NCBI GenBank assembly: GCA_958450325.1 | Contig: OY288250.1 | Coordinates: 55,566,898 to 55,630,897 of the forward strand | Direction: 5' to 3' | DNA length: 64,000 nucleotides | Source of the DNA: Agrostemma githago | Taxonomy: Eukaryota > Streptophyta > Magnoliopsida > Caryophyllales > Caryophyllaceae | In this document: positions 43,158 to 53,608 of the stretch, in pieces | How positions within the stretch are numbered: position 1 is the stretch's first letter | Layout of the letters: every line of letters begins with the position of its first letter | The notes under the pieces: model-generated | The model's database searches: none | What the model saw: the letters and a program-made list of their open reading frames with translations, nothing else | What the model was told of the DNA's origin: nothing | Translations under genes and position numbers: made by a program

Positions 43158-44884
43158 CGATATTCTAGTATAGTTTAGTCTATTTTCTTAGTTTTTCCGA
43201 AAAAAATCTTAAAAATCCATAAAAATTTGAAAAATTTTCACAAAAATCAAAAAGATTTTTCTTTTGTGTGTTTTCCTTTTTGTGTCATTGTGTCGTATTT
43301 TTGTTTTGTTGTGTGTGTTTTCCCCCTCTTTCTGTATAGGTTGCTTAATTCACCAAATACTTTGGAGAACTTTCAAGACCTCCGGTAACATCTCTTCACC
43401 CCTTTTCTTCTTTATTCCTTGTGGAGTTTGGAGGAGATTGTGATGATGTGTGCTCGGGAGGAGCTTTGTAAAGATTGTGGTGGATTTGGAGACTTGTTTG
43501 AAGATCGGGGTGGTGTTTGTTTTGTTTTTGTGTTGTTTCTCTTTGTTTTGTTTTGTTTTGTCTCTTTTTTCTTTCACTTTCGTTGTGTCTTTGTTTTGTG
43601 TTTTGTTGTGTGTCATGTGTGTAACCGTTTTCGAAAACCCGGTTTAGAGGCTAGTGTGTGGGTGTCTATTTTCCCTTCCTAGTGGTGTAAATCGAGTCTT
43701 GGACTTTAATCTAGTAGAATGACCCTAAATCAATGGGTTCGTTGGCCCTTTACCTTGAGTCCACCTAGCTTACTAGGGATTTACTACGGGATTTGCACCT
43801 TTGACCATTTTGACCACCCACGGTGTGAAAAGGTCTTGGTTACCGAGTCTCGTCCCTTAGGTGACCGTGTTTAGGATCGTTTGGTTAGTCCAAGTTTTCC
43901 ACTTTTTGTGGGTTTGAAGGGAAATCGCGACCCCCGACTCACCCATTACCCTACCTCCTTCACATATCCACACAATAACTTGCAACTTGTTGATTCCTCT
44001 CTTATTTGTCAATCAAAGAAATGCCAGAATGTCAAATCTTGCAAAAAGGGCAAAGAAAAGAAAAAGAAAGAAAAAAAAATGAAAGAAAGAAAAGAAATGA
44101 AGAAAAAGAAAAGGCACAAAAGCCAAAAAGAAAATAGAAAAGAAGAAAAAGAAATGGCATGACAAAACAAAGCAAAAACGTCAAAAGGAAAGAAAATGCC
44201 AAAAGAAAACATGTCTCACAAAAAGATATCCTCTCAAAATAAGCCTTTTTCCGACTTTTGCCGTGAAGAGCCTACCAAAGGACCGAGTCCCTAGGAAGGA
44301 TGATAGCGGCATTAGTCGGTCTTCCCTCATTTTGCATGTTTTCCACCTTTTTACTTGGATTAGTTAGGCGGTTTTAGACATGGGACGACCCTCTTGGCTC
44401 ATGCTAAAGGGGGCGGGGTCTCACTTACCTACAGTGTCGACTAACACCGTGGTTCTTCACTTTCCACTCCGCCGATCGTCCCGTAGTACGTTTTTAGAAA
44501 GCTAGGAGGACCTAGGTAAGTTACCAACGTTTTTGTTGCTTTATCGTCATACTATTAGGGTTTAGTTCCCCTTGGTTTGTATGTCTAGCTTGGGAACGTT
44601 GTCACTTACCTCGAGTCCTAAACCGGTGTTTCTTTCAACGCTTTTAGAGGGAAGCGGTATTTCTTTTGTTTTGGGTGCAACCGGTTATGTGTTTGTTTGT
44701 GTGTTTGTTTGTTTGTGTGTTTTGTGTCCGGTTGCATCCACAGTTTTGTCGCAAGACCCAACTTGCCTTGCGGAGTTCATTTGTCCTCTAAGTGCACTCG
44801 CGTGAGTTGAAGGGGTGTAGGGTGCGCTAATACCCACTCGGTTAGTTTAGTAGTAGTTTGTGCTTACTCGAGGGCGAGTAAGGG
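43158..44884 (+). other. Conserved non-coding module of element C
   Basis: Same order of blocks as in A and B, including TTTTCGAAAACCCGG near 43628, TTTACTACGGGATTTGCA near 43780, a purine-rich tract at 44040-44205 and the hairpin at 44863-44882. ORFs here are short and not shared. Confidence 0.6.
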
Positions 44885-44899
44885 TTAAGTGTGGGGGAG
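44885..44899 (+). other. 3' polypurine tract of element C
   Basis: TTAAGTGTGGGGGAG, one base before the 3' LTR. Confidence 0.85.
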
Positions 44900-44900
44900 T

Positions 44901-46495
44901 TGATAAGTATCATTTGTAGTGCTTATTTTGTTGTGTTTTGGTCCCATTTCCTTGTGGAATCGCTCCTTTGGAGCGATTCATGGGCTTCTTATGCTTCCTT
45001 TAGTTCGTTTCAGGTTCCTGAGACCGATTTGGAAGAGTTGGAGCGATTCCGACTCTATACATACACATTTTGGAGCCAACGGAGTAGAGGAACGATGACT
45101 CGAGGCCTTGGAATCGACCCCGAGACCTCGGGACCCAATCCCGAGCCTCCGAGACCCGATCCCGAGTCCCGAGAATCGACGGGAAGCCCATGAGAGGCGA
45201 GGAGGGACCAAAGAGCTCTAAAGGGAGGCCTACAAAGACCCATCCCGTTCGGGATGGCCTCATCCCGTTCGGGATGAAGGGAGCTTAAAGCGCGGCTACT
45301 GTGAGCCCATCCCGATCGGGAAGGTCCTTCCCGATCGGGAAGGATGGCCCATCCCGATCGGGATCAAGCCTTTCCGACCGGGAAGGGTCAGCTGCAGCTC
45401 CGCTTCTTTCTTTTCTTCTCCCTTCCACTTGTAACCCTATATATACCCTTCCTCTTGTAATCTTCTTATGCACTTCATTAGAGACAAAACCCTAGACTAC
45501 TTTAGGTTAGATTAGATTAGATTAGTGTAGATTAGTCGATAATTAGTAGTTAATCTTAGATTAGTACTTGTATTAAGGGAATTCTTCAAGATCTTCTCCA
45601 AGCTTGACAACCTTGGATGTTTGTTTTGGGTTTTCTTCATTAATGCAAGTTTTGTTCTTTCCTCTTCTCTAGTATGGTACAATCTTCTTCCTTTCTACTC
45701 TTAATCTTGTTTAGTTGTTCAAGTTTGAATCTTTAGTTGTTATTACTAGTTTGTTTATGTTAGTTTGTTTTCTTATGTTGATTCCTCTCATGCTTGTTAG
45801 TTTTAGTTTGATTATGTTAGAGTAGTGTTCTTGCTAGGGTTAGTAAGGTGATTAGGGTGTTAATTGGGTGATTAAGGGTTGGTTAGAGATGTTGGTGGAA
45901 GATTTGGGTTTCCTCTTGTTTGATGCATATCACATGTTTGTGGAATTGCTTGAATGACTAAGTATGTACGAATGCTTGTTTTCTTGCCTTTCTTTCGTGG
46001 GTGTTAGTTTGTCGTGGGTTCGGTCTCCTCATTAAGTTGTGAGAGCCCGGTGAGGACGACCCCTAGGCCGGTCTAAGTTGCGAGAGCCCGGATTCGACCT
46101 AGGACCATAGCGCGCTAGAACCCAGTTTGTGTTGTGTATCGACGAGATGGGTTTTAGGTGGAACCTCTAGGTGAGTCTAAGTTGCGAGAGCCCGGACCAA
46201 CCTAGATCACCCTACTACCTCCTTCACTCTAATCCTCCCTTGACCATTCTGTTACCCCTTTGACCCCGACCTAACCCTAGCCCGTTCTCCTTAGTTGTTC
46301 CTCTTAGTCTTAGTCTAGTTTCTCCCCTTCTATCATTCCTTAGTTTAGCTCGTTGACTTAGTCTCGTATTTGGGCCGACCTAGTCTAGACGCCTCTTACC
46401 GTCCCCGTGGATTCGACCCGACTTACCCTAGCTACCCACTAGGATTAGCTGGTTATATTATTGATGGCTGGGACGTGACGAATCCCTACCCATCA
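44901..46495 (+). repeat. 3' LTR of element C (1595 bp)
   Basis: Full-length LTR with TATA box at 45437-45446 and the same dyad and GCGAGAGCCCGG repeats. Followed by the ACAGG duplication at 46496. Confidence 0.95.
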
Positions 46496-46500
46496 ACAGG

Positions 46501-46555
46501 GCCGCGTGAGTGGCTGCCGCGACCAGGTCCCGCGCGGGGCGAGCAGTGTGGGCGA
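46501..46555 (+). other. Remnant of the leader that element C interrupted
   Basis: GC-rich stretch ending GTGTCCACAG. It continues the sequence left of element C and ends where a copia gag fragment begins on the other strand. Confidence 0.4.
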
Positions 46556-46976
46556 GTGTCCACAGTGCTATCTTGTGTAATTGCGCTAAGATCCTTCTTC
46601 AATTGATAGATCTCCAAACTGCTGGTTTGGCCATAGCGTTCATTCAATTTAAACCAAAGGTCTTTAGATGAACATGCATACTAAACTGTGTCACGAATCT
46701 CCTTTGTCAAGGAATTCAGAATCCACTTCATCAATAAGATGTCACATCGGATCCATTGATGGAGCTTAGTATCCTTCTCACCATGTTTTTTGCATGTTCC
46801 ATCAACGAATCTGTCCTTATTCTTAGAAATAATCGTAAGATAATTTAAGCATCTCGTTTCCATGAGACGAAATTGAGTCCATCAAATTCAATTCTAGTTA
46901 ATTGAAGGTTAGGTTGATCCGAAGACGAAAGGTATAGAGGATCATCAAACAGAGCGTAAGAATTCGCACCAGTCAT
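46556..46976 (-). pseudogene. Ty1/copia gag N-terminal fragment, broken
   Basis: On the minus strand from 46976: MTGANSYALFDDPLYL, LTRIEFDGLNFVSWKRD, then in another frame KNKDRFVDGTC, IRCDILLMKWILNSL and YGQTSSLEIYQLKKDL. This is the copia Gag N-terminal layout (YxxW motif, NKxxFVDGT, SLxxxYxxLK). A frameshift lies near 46860 and a stop at about 46681. The frame ends abruptly at about 46556. It belongs with the primer site and LTR at 47230-47627. Confidence 0.8.
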
Positions 46977-47229
46977 TTTCAGAGATGAAAGTGAAAATGC
47001 AAGAAATCAATCAAAACGATAGGGAAAATGATTAGAAGAAGACAAGGAACAATAATGCAGAAGCAATTCGAAGATTGGAGAAAAAAAGGACGAAAAACCT
47101 CGAGAAATTGATGAGCGTAATCAACAAATTCTCATAAAACTGGCGAAAAAGAATGATACCTAAGTAAGTAGAGATGTAGATTCATACAAGCCTAGCAACA
47201 ATGGCGAAAATCAAGGATGATCGATTCTC

Positions 47230-47241
47230 GCTCTGATACCA
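47230..47241 (-). other. Copia primer binding site (tRNA-iMet type)
   Basis: On the minus strand TGGTATCAGAGC, complementary to the 3' end of initiator tRNA-Met, the usual Ty1/copia primer site. Confidence 0.88.
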
Positions 47242-47627
47242 TGAGAACTCAAGCATACCGTCATTGATGAACAAAGAAAGTTGTTACGTAGTAGAGAGAG
47301 AAAAGAGTAAATATAAGATGTAGGTTGTTATTAATGTGATAAGGTTTGTTACAGCCTATATGAGTATATACATAACAACTTAATTAACTATACAACCAAT
47401 AATTGTGTTATACACATATGACTATTCTACAAAATGTGTGTGATGTATCTTGTAATGGGTCTATAATACACATTTACACTTGTGTAACTACTCATAATAG
47501 TATAAAATTGTCCGTTTTGGGTCAAGCCCTCGCGGATTTACTCTTGGACTTCTTCCCAAAAGGTTTTGTATTATTAAAGTTGGTGGATGCTTATATGTTC
47601 TTCCATCCTTATATTATCGAGGAACAT
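47242..47627 (-). repeat. 5' LTR of the minus-strand copia element (about 385 bp)
   Basis: Lies directly next to the primer site and ends TTCTCA on the minus strand. The start at TGTTCCTCG is a guess from the TG...CA rule. A TATA-like TATGTATATAC lies near 47370. The element's 3' LTR is not in the window. Confidence 0.5.
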
Positions 47628-47692
47628 GAACTTGCATCCTAACGAAACAAATTTTTGGCTAGTATAGTTTATTTTTTGGTCGGTCCGAAGCG

Positions 47693-48345
47693 ATGTTCTT
47701 GCCGACCCGGAACTATTTAAACGACTTTTTGGTCGCCTCCTCTATTTGGCCGTGACGTGGCCCGATCTCTCGTACTATGTTCAAGTGTTGTCGCAAGTTT
47801 TACATGTGTCGCGTTACATATTGTTAGCTATCTCGATCAAAGATACCCATGGACAAGGTGTTCATCTCCGCATCTTCGCTCAGACAGTGATTTATCGTTA
47901 ACAATTGGCTGGTGTGATCCCGATTATGCAGCTTGTCCCAGTACTCTGCGATCCCTCACTGGTTGGTTGGTTGGGTAACTCTCCTGTATCATAGAAAACC
48001 ATGAAACAATAATACACTGTTTCTCGGTCTTCCACAGAAGCAGAATATCAGGCTATCATCGTCCTTACATGTGAATTAAAGTGGTTGAAGAGCTTACTTC
48101 TGAGTTTGGGCATCGACCATAATTCTGTTGCCCCGGTCTTTTATGACAACAAGTTGGTCCTCTATATTGCTTAAAACCTAGTATTTCATGAGTGCACCAA
48201 ACATATTGAAGTAGATTATCATCTTGTTAGAGATGCATTCCAGAAAGCTTAATTGCCCTGTTGTAAATACCTAATAGGTTTCAGTTAGCTGATATCCTCA
48301 CCAAAGCGCTAGGTGTCTCTCAGTTCTTGGACATACTCTACTAGG
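47693..48345 (+). pseudogene. Ty1/copia RT end and RNase H, decayed
   Basis: The plus strand reads FGRLLYLAVTWPDLSYYVQV (end of RT), then in shifted frames SRSSTEAEYQAI, CELKWLKSLLLSLGID, FYDNKLVLYIA and FHECTKHIEVDYHLVRDAF, the signature of copia RNase H. Multiple stops and frameshifts. It faces the opposite way to the adjacent copia gag and is therefore a separate element. A probable 3' LTR follows from about 48351. Confidence 0.85.
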
Positions 48346-48355
48346 CAAGTTGTTG

Positions 48356-48409
48356 GGCACGTTGAATTCTCACACTCCAACGCGTTGGAGCGTGAGAATT
48401 CACCGTGCC
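48356..48409. repeat. 54-bp near-perfect palindrome
   Basis: Two 27-bp arms meet at CGCG (48381-48384) with two mismatches and no spacer; each arm holds GAATTCTCAC and CTCCAACG. It lies at the probable start of a copia LTR (TGTTGGGCACG). Confidence 0.9.
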
Positions 48410-48578
48410 ACGTATCCCCAACTTTCCAACCCATTTTATACTCCGTACTATTTATATATCGAATAGCCTAAGTGCCTAACGTATCCTAACTCACATTAAC
48501 CACACTTACATAATTATCCATATCAATCTTTCTTTACTTGGCTCCTTAATAACGTGTCCCTAGGACACATGTTAGAAA

Positions 48579-48611
48579 CCCCCCCCCCCCCACCCCCCCC
48601 CCCCCCACACA

Positions 48612-48696
<85 letters not shown>
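48579..48696. repeat. Poly-C and (CA)n microsatellite
   Basis: A C-rich run of about 30 bases is followed by a long CA run. It gives spurious Cys/Val and Gly-rich ORFs. Confidence 0.97.
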
Positions 48697-48698
<2 letters not shown>

Positions 48699-48791
48699 TT
48701 TCAAAATAAAACAACCTAAGTAAATGAATAGCCTTACTCCTTAGTGATAACTTCTAATGACGGTATATGAATAGACTATAATAATTATTAA

Positions 48792-48820
48792 CTAGTTTTG
48801 ATGCCCGTGCGATGCACGAG
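48792..48820 (-). mobile_element. Helitron-like 3' terminus (minus orientation)
   Basis: On the minus strand: a hairpin (CTCGTGC-ATC-GCACGGG), then CATCAAAA and CTAG, followed by T. This matches the Helitron 3' end (hairpin about 10 nt before CTRR, insertion next to T). The other end was not found. Confidence 0.5.
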
Positions 48821-49476
48821 TGCAACAATAATGTTACTAAATCAATCTTAATACTTCCTTTTATAATTTATTAATTGCGATGGAATGATTACGATTATTT
48901 CAAGTAATTATCATTTTAGAGGATTAGCACTCCACGTTTGCATGTATTTTATACGAAAAGTAGCTGACGCGGGTTATGATGCTACACTTAGACGGTTAGA
49001 CCTGTCAAGTTCGACTCGACCCATAAATCCGACTCTAATTTAATACATACTATTTTTTTTACTTGCTTTAAAGCCATAACAAATTAGGCATTCGAAATTA
49101 CTTCTGAGTATGACCCGTATACCCTGACCAGTGATGGGTCTAGTGTGTGCATTAGATACATGGCTAAAGCAAACGATATTTATCATAATACCAGGTCACT
49201 TTCAGCATTTTTAATGTCTGTGGCAACTCATATGGAACATTGAGTCTATATGTGTCTTTTCTTCTCTAAGCATTTAACTTTCGCATTTAATATATTTGTA
49301 TGTATGTCATCATCTCGCTCTAAATTTGACCTGACTCACCTGACACGTTTTTAGAGGCATGAGCCCGTTTTTTTACTCGCACCCCGTTTAACCCCAATCC
49401 TAAATGACCCAATTTTGGATCATGATCTAGCCCGACTTGTTCAACTCGTTGGAAAGAAGAGACCACAAAAATTCCC
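48821..49476. other. AT-rich repeat-derived DNA, first of two similar copies
   Basis: No gene. Blocks (ATTATTTCAA, CAACTCAT, GGAAAGAAGAGAC, TTTCTATGTCT) recur in the same order at 50620-51300, so this is a dispersed repeat, possibly the Helitron body. Confidence 0.5.
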
Positions 49477-50335
49477 TTCTACATTAGGTCGTCGGCATTT
49501 CAGCCAGGTCGTCGGTAATTTATACGTGATTTTACCCTTTTGTCCTTCTTTAATTAGGATTAATGAAATTAATTATTTTACTTGATTAATCTAATTATTA
49601 TTTTTCGGCTACTTTAAGATTACGGTTTTGATAACTTTCAACGGTTTTTGAGACACGTGTCTCAATAAAGCTCGGGAATCTTTATATTTTGTAAGTGATT
49701 TTATTTAGGTCGATTAGTTTCATTATAATTGTGATCAGGTTGATAGTTTAGTCTCCCCATAGCTAGCATGTGGTTATGTAATCAATGAAGTATTCGATTT
49801 TAGTTGTTAAGGTTTGACGTATTCGATTTTATACGTCCCTATCGTTGATTTCCATACGAAAAATTATTAAAAAAGAATACGAAAAACATACCAGACGTCC
49901 AAAACTGACGCCTATTAGATTGGGCCTCAGAAACTGGCGCCCAGGAGGCCTAATAGGCGTAAAAAAATTATAGAAATTACTCTTTACCACTAAACCAATT
50001 GAACATTGTTGATAATCTTCAGTAATATTATCTATATCTGATTCTAAGACCCTCTAAAATAGTCTATTAGTACAATTGTGTCCCCCTAACAATGACGGTT
50101 ATATATGAATTTTTAATATTATTAATAATTTTAGTGTTGTGGTGGGTGGGGGAGGATATATAATATGACATAATCTGTAACATAATAAAATGACGGTTTT
50201 CAAAAAAAACGTTTAATTATCGAGTTTCATTAACATGATTAAACTTTTTAATTTCATTAACAAAGTTAGTGAATGTAATTAGGAAATGGTGTTGTCCGCA
50301 ACGACCTGGCTGAAATGCTGACGACCTGAAATAGC
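49477..50335. mobile_element. Terminal-inverted-repeat DNA transposon, about 860 bp, inserted in the repeat
   Basis: Ends share GGTCGTCRGCATTTCAGCCA in inverted orientation (49485 and 50320 areas). The paralogous copy at 51240-51270 lacks this segment, giving an empty site. A duplication of about 6-9 bp around CAAAAA is visible but not exact. An internal hairpin with ACGCCTATTAG and CTAATAGGCGT lies near 49910-49965. No transposase; Mutator-like is likely. Confidence 0.65.
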
Positions 50336-50429
50336 ACTCCAAAAACATTAGTCTAAAAGCCAAATTCTAGCCATTTATTTCTATGTCTGGATTTTTGATA
50401 AAACTCAAATTTTAATATACAGAGTAGTA

Positions 50430-50641
50430 TTCCCCCTATCTTTGTAGAAGAGTCACTCTTCTCGTTTTGGGTTATCTCTCTAAAAGTCACTTTTTGCTTT
50501 ATTTTTATTTTGTCTGATTTTTGTGGTTAACATTGGTTCTGACCTCACTTATTTTTCATCTTTTTTTTTTCACCACACATTTATATCCTCCTTGATTCGC
50601 ACTAAGAAGGTAGGTTGACCCTTTTAGTGAGACAGATGGAG
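50430..50641. mobile_element. Stowaway-like MITE, 212 bp
   Basis: Bounded by TA; left end TTCCCCCTATC, right end GACAGATGGAG inverted to CTCCATCTGTC. These are diverged forms of the CTCCCTCCGTCC terminus. Confidence 0.6.
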
Positions 50642-50643
50642 TA

Positions 50644-51344
50644 TTAGTTATGCGACAAAGTGATTATGATTATTTCAAACCATTGTCATTTCGAAGATTT
50701 CACACCGCTTATCAATCTTTATCTTAAGGGGACGACCTCGAGAGAAATCAAGATGTGAGACAAGTTAAAAAAAAAATTGATTATTTTTTTAAATATAAAA
50801 ATTATAATTTAAAGAAAATAATACTAATAGTATTAAAATAAATAAAAATTTAATATCGAAAATATTATTTTTTTACTTAAAAAGCAGTAAAAAAAACTAG
50901 GCATTCGAAATTATTTGTGTCCCGTATTTTGACCATAAACCGATACGGGACCATTATTTGACCCGACTCACTCGACAGTTCTAGTGTCTACATTAATTAC
51001 CTGAGTGAAACAAATGACACTCATCAAAATACCATCTTGCTCCTGTGAGCAATATTAATATGTCCGTGAGACTATGACAACTCATCTGCGAATCTCTTTA
51101 AATTCGACTTGACCCGCACACCCGTCCAACCCAACCTGTTGTTTTTTGGGTCAGGAACCCAATTTTTTGACCCAAATCGTAAATTACCTGTTAATTTAGG
51201 GACATGACATGGCTCGACCCGTTCAACCTGTTGAAAGGAAGAGACTACAAAACTTTAGTGTAAAAGCACAATTCCAGCCAATCTATTTCTATGTCTAGAT
51301 TTTGTTAAAAGTTTAATTTTAATCTATTAACAGTTCGATATATA
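50644..51344. other. Second copy of the dispersed AT-rich repeat
   Basis: Aligns block by block with 48870-49476 joined to 50336-50400. No coding potential. Confidence 0.5.
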
Positions 51345-51543
51345 CTCCTTTCAGTTTTTTTTATTTAGCCTCATTTCCTTTTAGAATTTGTTTTTGAGTT
51401 AGCCCCATTTTTTCATATGAAAATTTATTAATTAGTTTTTTTTTCTCATCACATGCATCATATCACCAATTTCCTCTTACTTTTTCACTTTTTCTTAAAA
51501 TTTGTACCAAACCCAAACGAGGTTAATAAAAAAATGGAGGGAG
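51345..51543. mobile_element. Stowaway-like MITE, about 199 bp
   Basis: Left end CTCCTTTCAG after TA, right end inverted CTCCCTCCATTTT. Inner inverted match TTTAGCCTCATTT and AAACGAGGTTAAT. The 68-codon ORF here is incidental. Confidence 0.5.
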
Positions 51544-52555
51544 AAATTAATTATTACTCCGTATATATTATGGTCTTATTTAAATATAATTTTGTGTCTA
51601 ATCTTAATTTAAATCATGTGACATTTTTAGTAACTTACTCTCCTGTAAGTTGCACATAGGAGACAAAAGCTGTGTTCTCGTGTTAAATAGTAACATTACT
51701 ATAAGACAAAACCTGACCGGACATGTCCAGCTCGTTTTTTCGTAGGTCAAGACTCAAGACCTTAAATCTTGATCTACGACTCGATATTTTAATTAAAACT
51801 ATAAACTAGTATTCAATTTAATTTTTTATCTTTTAATTATAAAATAATTTTAAAAATGTATTCAACTATAAATTAGTTTAAATAATTGAAATATAAACAT
51901 CATAATTAAGGAGTATAAAAATAATACGAAGTACTATTAAAATAAATAAAAAAGAGTCGACATTCGAAACTATCCGTATTCTGACATAACCCGTTTCGGA
52001 CCCATATAACACGACCCATAATTAAACTGACCGTATTTAGTATTTTCACCCGATATGTTTAAAGTTATGTTAAAAAATTATATACATTAAAAAAATCCGT
52101 CTTATAAGGTTACAAGTATGAATTCTACTTTCAATCAAAATTTATTATTTTATACTATTACTGATAATAATCAATACACTCAATATAATGATAATCATCT
52201 GCACGTGTTACATAATAATCAATCAATTTTAAGCACATGCATTATTGTTATTGTTATACTCCGTATATATAATATTATAATATGACATATTACCCGTGTT
52301 GCGTATAGTAATTGTGGTAATGTAATTAATAATTAGTAGACTTGTGTTGTTTATAAAAAGAATTCTAGTTTCACTCAAAATTCGTTTTAGGTTAGAATTA
52401 AAAAGTCAACTTCTAACCTCATATTTACTCAAAACCCGGAAATAAAATAATAATATAGTTAATATTGATTGTAAAATAAAAAAAAAACCCTTTAATTATA
52501 TTTAATATAGTTAATATTGATTGTAAAATAAATAGAAAAAACCTTCTTTAATTAT
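51544..52555. other. AT-rich DNA without recognisable gene
   Basis: Contains further fragments resembling the dispersed repeat (CGACTTGACCCG-like motifs) and AT-rich filler. Nothing else seen. Confidence 0.5.
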
Positions 52556-52861
52556 AGAGTAAATTAAAAATTACTCCCTTTAAAGATACCAATTTTAAAA
52601 ATTTACTCCCTTTTGAAATTTTTGTTAAAAATAACTCCCAAAATCTATCAAAAGTTCAAACATTGCTTCAAAATATAATATTTGGACGAAAATGCCTCTA
52701 ACTTTTTTATGCCACATTACTTCACCTCACACTCTAGCTAAGGGTATTTTCGTCCTAAAAATAAATTTGGGAGCAATTTTTGAACTTTTGATAGATTTTG
52801 GGAGTTAGTTTTAACAAAAATTTCAAAAGGGAGTAAATTTTAAAATTGATATTTAATCTCT
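52556..52861. mobile_element. Long-inverted-repeat MITE, about 300 bp
   Basis: Inverted arms of about 120 bp share TTTACTCCCTTTTGAAATTT, CCCAAAATCTATCAAAAGTT and GGACGAAAATRCC. The whole unit could fold into a hairpin and could yield small RNAs. Confidence 0.8.
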
Positions 52862-52874
52862 TTATTATCAGTTT

Positions 52875-53063
52875 CTTGAAATCCTCCTAGTAAATAATGT
52901 AATTAGTATATTGTCTCTTTGTATTACCGTCATTAGTTAGCTTAAACTCTTCGTTCTCTTTGTAATTAGTTGCTAACATAGGTTCATCGTTCCTTGTAAT
53001 CTACTCGGCTATATATACCGAGGTTATTTTATTAATATGATCATCGAATTATTACGATTATCA
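52875..53063 (+). repeat. Probable 5' LTR of a copia element (about 190 bp)
   Basis: TATA box CTATATATACC near 53009; ends TTATCA directly before a TGGTATCAGGCT primer site (53064-53075, tRNA-Met type). The left border is estimated. Confidence 0.55.
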
Positions 53064-53075
53064 TGGTATCAGGCT

Positions 53076-53600
53076 AAAACTTTATCCTCACGATCAAATT
53101 TCATGTTTTTCGATCACGCGTACCTGCCCAAGGCAGTGTTGTCTCTGGGCCGTCGACCCACGCCCATGGCTAAGTCCGACGGAACCCCGTCGAGCCCAAA
53201 CCGTGAACCGAGTGACCAAGTCCACCGAAGCCGCGCGTTGACCCTAGTATCGTCGGTCGCCGCCGACGCCGACGCCGTCGTTGCCTCTGCCACCCCACCA
53301 CGATGCCAGCGCAAATCTGGTGAGTTTCGTCAGTTTGACAGCCCTCCCCAGCCCCGCCCGTCGCCTGGCCGGCTGCCGCCCCATGGCTCAACGCCTAGGC
53401 TCCTGCCTCCTACAACCGCCGCAGTCACTACTGCCGGCAATCTTGCCGCCCCTCTGCACCTACCGCCTGTCTGACCGCCGGGCCCGCCGCTGCTGTACCG
53501 GCCAACTGCCGTTTCACCCAACTCAGGTGGACTCTACCTCCCTCCATACCAAGTCACAGATTAGGTTACACATTTGTAACCCATGGTGCGCATGCTCCAC
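53076..53600 (+). other. GC-rich stretch in place of copia gag
   Basis: Unusually GC-rich with many CG and GCC repeats. Several overlapping Pro/Ala/Arg-rich ORFs exist in different frames and strands, none with Gag motifs. The gag gene appears deleted or replaced. Confidence 0.45.
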
Positions 53601-53608
53601 CCCCTTAT

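Larger units (their letters stand above)
38937..46495 (+). mobile_element. Element C: third non-autonomous Athila-like LTR element, same group as A and B
   Basis: TGATAAGTATC start, CCCATCA end, ACAGG duplication. It has two LTRs, a tRNA-Asp primer site, a single ORF, dyad clusters, doubled polypurine tract and the shared non-coding module. The two LTRs differ at few positions apart from one deletion, so it is young. No pol genes. Confidence 0.93.

Noticed and set aside
48523..48714. Cys/Val-repeat and Gly-rich ORF
   Set aside because: Translation of the CA and C runs.
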